Positions 34,061 through 44,492 of a stretch of 64,000 nt of DNA are shown here, piece after piece. Positions within the stretch are counted from its first letter, which is position 1. Each line of letters begins with the position of its first letter. The stretch comes from Microstegium vimineum (Eukaryota; Streptophyta; Magnoliopsida; Poales; Poaceae), in NCBI GenBank assembly GCA_022036555.1, contig CM039126.1, positions 11,266,079 through 11,330,078 of the forward strand, written 5' to 3'. Both the position numbers and the translations under genes were made by a program. Under the pieces are notes generated by a model. The model searched no databases. It saw only the letters and a list, made by a program, of their open reading frames with translations, and was not told the origin of the DNA.

Positions 34061-35095
34061 ATGCCTCGTACCCATCTGACCGCCAGGAAAGCAACCGGAG
34101 GAGCAGGAGTCCCTCGTCACCCTTTGGCAAGGAAGATGACCAGGGGAAAGTTTTTGACGTACTTTGGGCTGCCAACTATCCTTTGGCGAGTTTTGCACGC
34201 CATTGGGTATTCCGAGGGAAGTGAACCCAAGTACTCTTGGCAGAAGCAGCAGTTTGGTCAAGATTCTCTGGTTCAGGTTGAGATCAGAGTAAAAGCTTTG
34301 GAAGGAAGGCCCGATTGGTCAGGATGGACGATCGTTGCCAAGGGAGCTTGTGCTAAGGATGGAGCCATTAGGGCAGCATACCTGGTGCTAAAGGACATCA
34401 TCGCTCGTTTTCCAGCAGATCTTGCAGATGCATGGCCGGGAGTGTTCCCACGTGGATCAACTTTTCCTGTGGATTGGATGCAGACTGAGGAGACAACTCT
34501 GACAGGAGGCGAAGAGGAGCTTTTCTTTTGTGAGACCCCAGCCATGGGTGCCACTGGAGCTCTTCTAAGCACTTGTGAGAGTTTGGAGCACAGTCGGGTA
34601 GATGTTACAGAAATCCACAATGCCATGATGGAGAGTAAGCGCCAGTTGCAGCAAGAGTTCGAGACAGCAGTCGAGACTCTTCAGGCAGAGTTAGCTCAGA
34701 TAACTCTGGAACGCAATCAGGCTCAGGCTAAGTTGGAGGAGGAGATCACTGCTCGTGTGGTCAGTGAGCAGTTGCTTCTCGATGCCACCAACTCCAGGAA
34801 TGAAGCTTGGACCGAGTCAGAAGACCTGCAGGCTAGAGTTGCAGAGTTAGAGGGAAACCTCCATGGACAGCAGGAGTACATCAATAACCTGCACGAGGCT
34901 TTCCACGCCCTCCATCAGCAGCAGGCAGCAGCAGCAACTGAAGCCACCGAAGCACCTGTACTTGAGGAGCCAGAGCCACAGGATGGAGTGATCCTTGGTC
35001 CTGACTCACCGAACGAGGTCTTCGCCGACGAGCCCTTCTACGACGACAACCTCGACGACAACATCGGAGAGCACGACTACTCCGGCGGTTACTAA
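34061..35095 (+). CDS. Extra ORF of the Tekay/Del element: histone H3-tail-like N-terminus, coiled coil, acidic tail (344 aa)
   Basis: This is an intact ORF between the primer site and gag, 308 bp upstream of the gag ATG. It starts MPRTHLTARKATGG. With Met removed (expected before Pro), R2, T3, T6, A7, R8, K9, T11, G12 and G13 coincide with histone H3. After a one-residue insertion, P-R-x-x-L-A-x-K continues the match, so the Lys in ARK sits at the H3K9 position. Residues about 70-130 look globular (WSGWTIVAKGACAKDG, AIRAAYLVLKDI). Residues about 195-290 form a long heptad-like coiled coil (LQAELAQITLERNQAQAKLE). The last 40 residues are acidic and end DYSGGY. I do not recognise a named family, and there are no gag or enzyme motifs. 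The ORF has no stop, unlike the broken gag-pol next to it. Function is inferred only; see findings. Confidence 0.75.
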   Translation: MPRTHLTARKATGGAGVPRHPLARKMTRGKFLTYFGLPTILWRVLHAIGYSEGSEPKYSWQKQQFGQDSLVQVEIRVKALEGRPDWSGWTIVAKGACAKDGAIRAAYLVLKDIIARFPADLADAWPGVFPRGSTFPVDWMQTEETTLTGGEEELFFCETPAMGATGALLSTCESLEHSRVDVTEIHNAMMESKRQLQQEFETAVETLQAELAQITLERNQAQAKLEEEITARVVSEQLLLDATNSRNEAWTESEDLQARVAELEGNLHGQQEYINNLHEAFHALHQQQAAAATEATEAPVLEEPEPQDGVILGPDSPNEVFADEPFYDDNLDDNIGEHDYSGGY

Positions 35096-35402
35096 GCGCT
35101 AGATTAGGAGTTGATCTTCCGCGCAAGGAGCTTTTGTATCTTGGTGTTGTTTAAGACTCTGTTAAATTTGGATCTTCGGATGTGTAAGCCGAATATGGAA
35201 TTTAAGTCCAGGCGTTGTTCTGGCGACGAATTTGGAATGTTATTTGTATGTTTATGATGAGCAATTAATTCTGTGATGTTATGTGGAAAGATGAATAACT
35301 ATATCTGGTCGTGTGCTTAATGTTACATTTTGTACAACACGGTATTTATTCATTGATTCAATGTAGCATCACCTAATTGTTGCTTGTTAATGGGCTATAC
35401 AG

Positions 35403-38400
35403 ATGATGGCTAACACTTGTCGCACCAACCGGGGTGATGGAGAGGCATCCCAGAGAGAGGACTTGCCACCACCACCACCACCTGCAATGACACCGGAAGC
35501 GTTCTTTGGCCAGTTCTTGGGTAGCCAAAGAAGTGTCGAAGAGATGCAGCGGCAGATGAATGAAACATTGCACAACATCGCTGCCAACACAGCTCAGCAG
35601 CATAGATAACAGCAGGGGGCCGCACCTAACCAGCACAGTTCTTATAAGGATTTCATGGACACCCGCCCTCTGATCTTCAAGGAAGCTACTGAACCGCTGG
35701 AGGCAGATGAGTGGCTGCACTCCATGACATAGAAGTTTAGGCTTCTACGCCTGACGGATGAGTTGAAGGCGGAGTATGCCGCGCACAGGCTGGAAGGACC
35801 AGCAAGTATTTGGTGGTCCCAGTACCGTGATAACTTGCCTGCCGGTACTGCAGTTACCTGGGAGTTGTTTTCCACAGCTATGCGCCGTCACTACATCCCA
35901 GACTGTGTGATGGAGATGAAGCTTACAGAGTTCATGAGGTTATCCCAAGGGACCAGAACAGTGACAAAATACCTCAGCAGTTTCAACAGGTTGGCTCGCT
36001 ATGCCAGTGACTTTGTCAACACGGACGCCAAGAAGATCGCTAGCTTCAAGAGGGGTATGAATGCCGCTCTTCTGTCCAAGATGGGAAACAGTCACCGCAT
36101 CACCTTCAGTGACTTCATCAGCGACTGCTTGAATCAAGAGACCTATGACAACAGGTTGCTTGCAGAGACGCGTCATCGCATCCCAGAAGGAGGATCCCAT
36201 CAGAGTAGAGGTCCCAGTGCTTCAAGGCCAGTGTTTCGTCCACCACAAGTTGGTGCACGTTTCCGACCACCTCAAGGGAAGATGACCAATGCTCGTGTTC
36301 GTCCCGCTTACCAGAGACCCTTCACTGTACCTCTGCAACAGAATAAGGGCAAAGTCGCAGCACCTACAGTTGGAATTCAGAAGATGCCATCTGTGGTAGG
36401 ACCGTGCTTCAACTGTGGACAAACCGGTCACCTATCCCGCTTCTGTACAAAGCCCAGAAGGCAGTTCAGCTATCCTCAGCAGCCTCGCACCGGGAATGTT
36501 CATCATACCACCTTGGAGGAAGTACCAGAAGGTGAGCCCGTCACAGCTGGTACGTTTCTTGTTAATCAATGTCCTGCAGTTATCTTGTTTGATTCTGGAG
36601 CATCGCATTCTTTCGTTAGTGGGAACTTCGTGTTGCGGAGTCAACAGAAGGTGATAGAATTGGAAAAGGAGTATCAGATTAGTGCAGCAGGAGTTGTACT
36701 ATATACTCGTAAAATGGTAAAGGATGTAGAAATTACCATGGGGACGGCATCGATACGTGTCAACCTCATCGTAATACCTGAGCTAGGTCTAGATGTAATC
36801 CTTGGTATGGAATGGATGAAAGCTTGGAAAGTGCATCTAGATATCGCCCAACGAGCAGTATCTATCACCAACCCACAGAATGGAGTTACCTTTGGAATCT
36901 TCTTACCTAAGAACCCAAATCAGCTTGGAGTCATGTTTGCTATCAGTGCAGAGTTATTGGATAAGATTCCTGTGGTGTGTGAGTTTCCATATGTGTTTCC
37001 TGATGATCTTCCAGGGTTACCTCCAGATCGAGATGTCGAGTTTGCTATAGAGCTAGCTCCAGGAACAACACCTATATCTAGGAGACCATATAGGATGCCA
37101 CCCAATGAGTTAGCAGAACTCAAGAAACAACTCCAGGAGTTGCTGGAAAAAGGTTTGATCCGACCAAGTTGTTCACCTTGGGGATGTCCCGCCATCTTCG
37201 TGAAAAAGAAGGATAAAACCTTAAGGATGTGCGTGGATTATCGCCCTCTCAATGCAGTTACCATCAAAAACAAATATCCGTTGCCGCGGATTGATTTGTT
37301 GTTTGATCAGTTGTCTAAAGCTAAAGCGTTCTCCAAGATAGATCTACGATCTGGTTACCATCAGATTAAGATCAGAAAAGAAGATGTACCTAAGACCTCT
37401 TTCTCCACAAGATACGGTCTCTTTGAATATCTAGTGATGTCTTTTGGATTGACAAATGCGCCTGCGCATTTCATGTACTTGATGAACTCCGTGTTCATGC
37501 AAGAGTTGGATAAGTTTGTGGTGGTTTTCATCGATGACATCCTGGTTTATTCGGAGAATGAGAAGGATCACGCAGAACACCTGCGAGTAGTGCTAAAACG
37601 GTTAAGAGAGCATAAGCTTTATGCCAAGTTTAGCAAGTGTGAGTTTTGGTTGACCAAAGTACCTTTTCTGGGTCACATTTTGTCAGCTGAGGGTATCTCA
37701 GTGGATCCCTCAAAGGTGCAAGAAGTTATGAATTGGAAAGCACCCGTTAACGTGCATGAGGTTCGCAACTTTTTAGGATTGGCCGGATACTACCGTCGTT
37801 TTATCCCGGACTTTTCTAAGATAGCTAAACCTATGACAAGGTTAACATAGAAAAACAAGAAGTTTGAATGGAGCGCAGATTGTGAAATAGCGTTCCGTAC
37901 CTTACGGACACTGTTAACAACTGCACTAGTCTTGGCACAACCAAATTTGGAGGAACCTTTTGATGTGTTTTGTGATGCATCAACCATTAGTTTAGGATGT
38001 GTGCTAATGCAGAATGGAAGAGTCATTGCGTATGCCTCACGACAACTCCGACCTCATGAAGAGAATTACCTGACCCATGACTTGGAGTTAGCAGCAGTCG
38101 TGCATACTTTGAAGATATGGAGGCATTACTTGATGGGTAATCTGTGTCACATCTTCACTGATCATAAAAGTTTGAAGTACTTGTTTACCCAGTCTGAATT
38201 GAATATGAGGCAGAGAAGATGGTTGGAGCTAATCAAGGATTATAACTTGGAAGTGCATTATCATCGTGGAAAAGCAAATGTTGTAGCAGATGCTTTGAGT
38301 CGCAAATCTCATTGCAACTTGTTGCAACCCTTGTTAGAAGATGGTTTTGATCTAATGCACCCTTCGGTCGTAAATAATATTGTTATCCAGTGTACCTTGG

Positions 38401-39805
38401 ATAGTGATATTATTGAAGGACAGGAATCGGATAAAGAGCTTGTGCAAGTCAAACAAAGGTTGGAAACCAGTGAATCTCTGAATTACAAAGTGGATCAGAA
38501 AGGAGTCCTATGGTTCAATCAGCGTTTGGTAGTACCTAAGGATCAAGTCTTGCGAGAAAGGATTCTCAATGAGGCACATAACTCAAAGTTTTTGATCCAC
38601 CCTGGTAGCAGTAAGATGTATCAAGACCCGAGGACAAGGTTTTGGTGGTCTAAGATGAAGTTGGATATCGCAGAATATGTCGCAAAGTGTGATACGTGTT
38701 GTCGCATCAAGGCAGTGCACATGAAACCTGCCGGGTTGTTACAACCTCTTTCTATACCTGAATGGAAGTGGGAAGATATCAGTATGGATTTCATCACGGG
38801 TTTACCTGCTACTCAGAAAGGAAATGACTCTATATGGGTTATTGTTGATCGGTTAACAAAGGTCGCTCACTTCATACCAGTCAAAGTTACACATCGACCT
38901 CATCAGTATGCCGAGCTTTATGTTCAGAATATCTTAAGGTTGCATGGTATTCCTAAGACCATCGTATCCGACAGAGGATCACAGTTTATCGCTCGTTTTT
39001 GTTGATTCGAAGTTCCGCTTATCACCCTCAAACAGATGGACAAACGGAACGAGTAAATCAAGTGTTGGAAGACATGTTGAGAGCATGTGTTTTATCAGCA
39101 GAAGGATCATGGGAGAAATGGTTACCTTTGGCTGAGTTTTCTTATAACAACAGTTACCAAGAAAGCATTAAGATGGCACCGTTCGATGCTTTGTATGGAC
39201 GCAAGTGTAGAACCCCTGTAAATTGGATTGAATTAGGAGATAAGGGATTCTATGGTACGGACTATGTGAAAGAGGCAGAAGAGATAGTCCGCACAGTTCA
39301 ACAACATATCAAGGCAGCTCAATCTCGACAAAAAGGTTATGCAGATCAAAGGGGAAGACCTTTGGAGTTTCAAGTTGGTGATTATGTGTATCTTAAGGTG
39401 TCACCAATGAGAGGCGTTCGTCGCTTTGGAGCTAAGAAGAAGTTAGCACCCCGATATGTTGGACCTTATCAGATCATCGCAAGGAAAGGTAAAGTGGCTT
39501 ATCAAGTACAGTTACCCCCAGAGATGAGTTCTATCTTTCCAGTGTTCCATGTATCACAGTTCAAGAAATGTCTTCGAGTTCCAGAAGAAGAATCTGTTCC
39601 AAGTTCAGACATCGTAATCAGCTCAGACTTGGAATACTTTGAGAAACCAGAAAGGATCTTGGATACAAAGACAAGAGTCACCAGGAATCGAGAAGTGAAG
39701 ACTTTCAAGGTTCTTTGGAGTCATCATGGTCCCCATGATGCAACCTGGGAGACCGAGGCCTACCTAATCGCAAACTACCCCGCCTTTTATAATAAATGGT
39801 ACTAA
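35403..39805 (+). pseudogene. gag-pol of the Tekay/Del chromovirus
   Basis: One frame runs from the Met at 35403 with gag (YAAHRLEGPASIWW), knuckle CFNCGQTGHLSRFC near 36408 and protease ILFDSGASHSFVS near 36580. RT follows (MCVDYRPLNAVTIKNKYPLP; catalytic FIDDILVYS near 37530), then RNase H (FDVFCDASTISLGCVL; RQLRPHEENYLTHDLEL). The integrase has its HHCC finger (CDTCCRIK) and core (SMDFITGLP, IVSDRGSQF, AYHPQTDGQTER). The C-terminus is chromodomain-like (PERILDTK, FKVLWSHHG, ATWETEAYL), a module that targets heterochromatin in chromoviruses. Lesions: TAA at 35607-35609, TAG at 35730-35732, TAG at 37848-37850, and a small deletion near 39000 that ends one frame at TGA 39003-39005 and moves the rest to another. 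It is not functional as it stands. Confidence 0.93.
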
Positions 39806-39833
39806 AACTCAAATCTCGGGACGAGATTTCGTT

Positions 39834-39846
39834 AAGGGGGGAAGGG
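39834..39846 (+). promoter_or_regulatory. Polypurine tract of the Tekay/Del element
   Basis: AAGGGGGGAAGGG lies one base before the 3' LTR and 29 bases after the pol stop. It would be the plus-strand primer site. Confidence 0.85.
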
Positions 39847-39847
39847 C

Positions 39848-42800
39848 TGTGACACCCTGTGTCAAGCTTGCATTAGGATCATCATTAGCCACTAAGCACA
39901 TCATTTCATTGCATTCATGTTTGCATATGCTATCATTCCATGTGTGTGTTTATGTGTTTTGAAACTAGAATTGAATAGGTGTTTTGTGCTTAATCTTGTG
40001 TTTAATCTGTTTAGTTAAACCTTGCTTTGCTTAGAGTAAAAGTGTGGTTTGTTTATGTTTAGTTACCCTGCTTAGTTTTATCAAATAAAAGAAAATGGAA
40101 AAGGAAATCAGAATCAAGACAGGCCGAGCACCACCCCTCGACCTCGACCCCCGCTCGATAGAAAGGTGACGGACCGAGGGTCCGAGCGAACGACCCCGGG
40201 CCAGAGACTCGACCGAGCCAGAGGCTCGATTGGCCAGTCGATCGACGCCCCCCTTCGACTTCTACCCTCGACTTCGACCCCTCGAAGTTACGAACCGAGG
40301 CTTGGACGAACGACCCCGCGCGGAAGGCTCGACCGAGTCGGAGGCTCGATCAACCGATCGACCCTACCCTCGATATCGACCCTTTTCCCGCGCCCTCGCT
40401 CGCACGCACGTGCCGCGCACGCTCGCGCGCACTCACCCGACCGCGGCTGAGCCGTACGTCGGAGTCATCCGCCGCGTGGCCGACGATGCCTGACCGCGGA
40501 AGTGGAACACGCCATCGCCGCCGCTTTGGCACTGCGCCGACATCGCTGTCGCCGCTCGCTCTGTCTCACTCGAATCCGAGTTAACGGCGCTAGGACCAAG
40601 TCGGCACCGTTTTCCCCCCCGCTGACGCTCTGCTTCGTCGTCGCAGACCTGCCAGCCACCCTGCCGCACGCCGCGCCGTCGTTTCGCAGTAACGCCGCCG
40701 CAGTGTCGCGTCCAATCAGCGTCCGGCCTTGTCTCTTTCGCAATCAAGCGCGAATCCGCGCTAACGGCGCGTCGACCAAGTCTTGCTCTGCGCCGCTCGC
40801 CGCGAACACGCCAGCACCTCTGCCACCGCCGCACCATCGCGTCACGTCCCCTCTGGTCGCGTCGGTCGGCCATGACCATGCCAAGAGGAGCGCCTATACC
40901 TCCTCCATCTCCCACACTCATCCACACTCATCCGCTCTCGCAATCGCTCGCAGTTCTCTGATCTTCTTCGCACCGAGAGTTCCGAGCACCGCAAGCGCCC
41001 CTTCTCAAATACACCACCACCCTAGTTTCTCTGCTCAATCCTTCTCGCACTAGCCTTCACCTTTGCCCCGCACACACGCTGCTCGCCTCTGTTTCACCAG
41101 CCGTGGACTCCAGTCGCCGGAACGTTCCCACCATTCTTCGACTCCGAGTCGCCACCGCACCGATCAACCAGCGTTCACCGTTCGCCGTCTCGTCTCCGAC
41201 GCCTCCATCTTCGTGGAAGCTTCACCAGAGATAGCCGAGGTGAGAACGCCGTTCCTCTAGCTTCAGTTCGACCCATGTCGTCTCAGCACCGTTGGTCGTG
41301 CGCCATTGCCGCCGCCGCAGAGCTTGCACGTGGCCAAGGTTCCACAGAGCCTCTCTGGCTCAGCTAGCCCTCGAGCCGTACTAACCACAACACCACGATG
41401 CTCACGCACCCCAGCGCCGAGCCTCACTTCGCCGGTGATTGCTTCACCGCGTAACACCGCCGAGCTGCACCGCCACCGCACACCGTCGACCCCTCTTCAC
41501 GGTCACGCCAGTTCAACCAACACCACCAGTGGATGCGCGTAGTCATCCTGAGCCTAGCACAACCAACCCCGCCGCCGAAGACTTCACCACCGGCAAAAAC
41601 ACGTCGATCCGCACCGTCCTCTGTTTCCGATCGATGGTGGATGGACCTCGAGTAATCGAGGGTCATGCCCGTCAGTTGCCTCGAGCGCCTCTGCATGCCT
41701 CGAGCCCGTTCCCGAAATGATTTCCTATTCTGTTTTCAGTTGTATGCCATGCTTGTTTGTTATATCTAGAGTTGGTAAAATCTTGTTGCTAGTTTCTATT
41801 TAAGTTATAGCATGTTTTATCCTGCTAGCTAGTAGCTCTAGCCCTAGTAGCTTTGTGGTAGTTCTTTTGGGTATATGCTTAGAATCTCTGTTAGTGTGTT
41901 AAATCCTGTTCGAGCATCATCCCTGCACCATTCAGTTATTCATTTATGCATTGCAATCATTTAGGATCCGTGGAGGAACATCAGGAGCCCACAGAGACCG
42001 AAGTCCAGGAGGTACAGGAGCTGTACGAGGAGTACCACAAGCTCGAGACTAACCTTCCTGAGTGCCCTGACCACCAACCCTCCACCTTCTCTCAAGGCAA
42101 GCCCCGGAGCATTCTTAAGCCTCCCAGTATTTACAAATTAATCTACTTGAGTATTTTATACTGTGATGCATTAGGTGATAGGAGTTGTTTGAATCCCAAA
42201 TTGATGCATTACCTTCCTTGATTATTGCTTTACCTACCTTGTTACCTTGTTAATAAGAAGTAAAAGCAACCGCTTAGCATGCTTAGAAATAATGGTTACC
42301 TTTCTTTTTATGTTTCGTATTATCCCTTGTGGGTAATACTATCACGGTTGGCTATAGTTGCTATCGTGGAAAGAACCTATGGTAGTAATGAAATACGGTC
42401 AACTGGAAGGCAAGTGCACCAAGTGGTCAAGACTTGGGGGCAGTCCGTCCGTTGGATCGTGTAGTTTTGTACACGATGGTGGCCCTCTTACATCTTTGAA
42501 TGCACCCTTTCGCATAGGGGCCGTTGTGAGTATCGACCCCGAAGCCGAGTAAACACTGTCCGGGCCGGAGCTCAATCTACTGTGAGCACCCTCTAGACTG
42601 TAGATATGATCTGCCCCGTGGTGGCCATCTATTTTCTACAATTGGGTGGACCAATGCGATCCCGCGTCGATTACCACCTGGACTTTGTTGAGCGGTAACC
42701 TAATGCTGACCCGACGGGGAAAGTATGGGCGTGTGTTAAAGGTAATCTTACCAGCTGGTGTATATCGATTCGAATTGCCGCCCCCCACTGGATCTGGGGG

Positions 42801-43548
42801 ATTATGCTGAGCTTCACCATGATACAACTCCATGTGACACCTTAATGGTTCTACTAAAATATTGATGAAGGAACTGGATATATGTTACTATATTGTTTGA
42901 GTAGTTCAAGTGAGTGCTCTAGTATAGATGCAATAACCTAGAGATAATTAGTAGGATAAAAGATGACTGCTCACCGCATCATTAAAGTAAACTCCTTTAA
43001 GTTAAGCATTTCCGCAAAGTAAAGCTTACCCAACTCCAGATACAACCATGCATATCCTTGGAGTCTTTATTTTCAGTTAGACGGGTAAGTCTAGCTGAGT
43101 ACATTCCCGTACTCAGGGTTTATCCCGTTTGTTGCAGATGGCCAAGTATACTTCGGCTATTGTAAGCACTGTCTCTATCCTGTGGACAAGGTCTTCTACA
43201 AGCTCATCTTTTGTTGTTGTCGGACCTGACGTTGTGGGCACCCCTGTCTTTTAAAACTTCCAGTTCAGTTTCAAACAATGTTTTATTTGGCCACAGGTGT
43301 TGTGGCGTAAGTACTACTTTTATTTGGAACGAAGTGTTGTAATAACTTTATTTCGTACTTTAAGTATTTTCGATTGATTTGTGGCTCGTTCGAATGTGTA
43401 TCCCTGAATGTACGCGATCCTGAGTTGATGTAAGAAATCCTTCGAGATTTCCGGACTACCGGGATTATATGGGCTCAAGTGTTCCAAGTGGTAGTTAAAT
43501 CAGCTACCTTAGCACTTGATCTCTTATAATTTGGGCGGTTCCGTCACA
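39848..43548 (+). repeat. 3' LTR of the Tekay/Del element
   Basis: 3701 bp, colinear with 29615-33318 over its whole length with scattered substitutions and single-base indels. The polypurine tract AAGGGGGGAAGGG (39834-39846) immediately precedes it. Confidence 0.92.
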
Positions 43549-44098
43549 CAGCCAGTGCTAGGAGCAACCGTCGGACCACCTCCTATGGTCCGGAGCTCCA
43601 AGCAACACTGGTCCGACGCCTCTGTGTTGATCGGAATTTCCTTCTCTTTTCTTCCCTTGATCTCATGTGCCACCACCAAGTGTTTCACTAACTTGTGCAT
43701 GTGTGTTGGCATATTTTATCAAGTATTACAAGGGTTACTCATTAGGTTAGAATGCAATGCAATTATGATCAACCTAATGGCACTCGATAGTTGTAACCAC
43801 TAACTATTTTCCTCTCTTAATAGTACGGTTACCTATCCTAAATGTGATCACACCCACTTGGTGTCTTGATCACCAAAATGGAAAAGCCCTAGCAATACCT
43901 TTGCCTTGAATAGCTTTTGGGGTCTCCTCCTTCTTCCTTCTTTTCCAAGTGTGAGCTTCTTGATAGCTTTCTCCTTAGCCTCCTATGCTCCATCACTTGT
44001 CATCTTCACCTCACCTTGTGTACTTAACCTACTCAACCCCTTAGAGGTAGGTTAGTACTTAGGTTTCATCAATTGCCCAAAACACTAGAGATCTTTCA
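43549..44098 (-). repeat. 5' LTR of Sirevirus F, proximal part
   Basis: The other half of the split LTR. It starts with the target copy CAGCC (43549-43553, against CCGCC at 29610-29614) and continues the CGTCGGACCA motif cluster (43568-43620). It ends at TCTTTCA (44098), the LTR start on the minus strand, followed by the GGTAC duplication. Confidence 0.85.
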
Positions 44099-44103
44099 GG
44101 TAC

Positions 44104-44492
44104 CTCGTATTAATTTATGACGATTGTTTCCAAATCTTGTGATAGATTTAGGTTGAGAGGATCTACCAAATTTTTAACCTTTGGACTAATAGCCAAATTC
44201 ATGTTTTTTGGTGGTCTTGCTGTGAAAAACTCGTGCGACGTTACAGATTTGATTAGAGTTGGGTTTAGCCTTTTGGGGGCATATGTCTCTAGCTCTTGAA
44301 AAGATGGGTTAGTGAAATTGTCCTAGAGTGACAAAGTTAGAGATTTGATTAGTGTTGGGTTTAGCCTTTCGAGAGAGATTTCTAGGGAGAAATGTTGCGG
44401 CAGCCAATGGTCACATATGGACATCAACTTATTAGATGATGACTTGAAGCCATACATTTTTTTTCATCATTTCATATGAAACACTTTGTCGG
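44104..44492. other. Short non-coding spacer with an internal direct repeat
   Basis: The phrase AGATTTGATTAG-GTTGGG, continuing TTTAGCCTTT, occurs at 44245 and 44341 (96-bp offset). No coding capacity was seen. This is the target DNA of Sirevirus F. Confidence 0.5.

Larger units (their letters stand above)
29615..43548 (+). mobile_element. Tekay/Del-lineage Ty3 chromovirus (13.9 kb) with 3.7-kb LTRs
   Basis: The LTRs are 29615-33318 and 39848-43548; both begin TGTGACACC and end CCGTCACA. Target duplications CCGCC/CAGCC agree at four of five bases. The order is PBS, an extra ORF, gag-protease-RT-RNase H-integrase with a chromodomain-like end, PPT, 3' LTR. In the 5' 500 bp I compared, the first about 266 bp of the LTRs are identical and the next 240 or so differ at about 11 positions, so divergence is a few per cent at most. 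Gag-pol is inactivated; the extra ORF is intact. Confidence 0.93.
27188..44098 (-). mobile_element. Sirevirus-type Copia element F, split by a Tekay/Del insertion
   Basis: A 5-bp duplication GGTAC flanks the whole unit (27183-27187 and 44099-44103). On the minus strand the 5' LTR starts TGAAAGATCTCTAG at 44098 and continues after the nested element to 28292. The initiator-Met primer site and gag follow. Everything from the gag zinc knuckle to most of the 3' LTR is deleted. Only 145 bp of 3' LTR remain. Confidence 0.85.
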
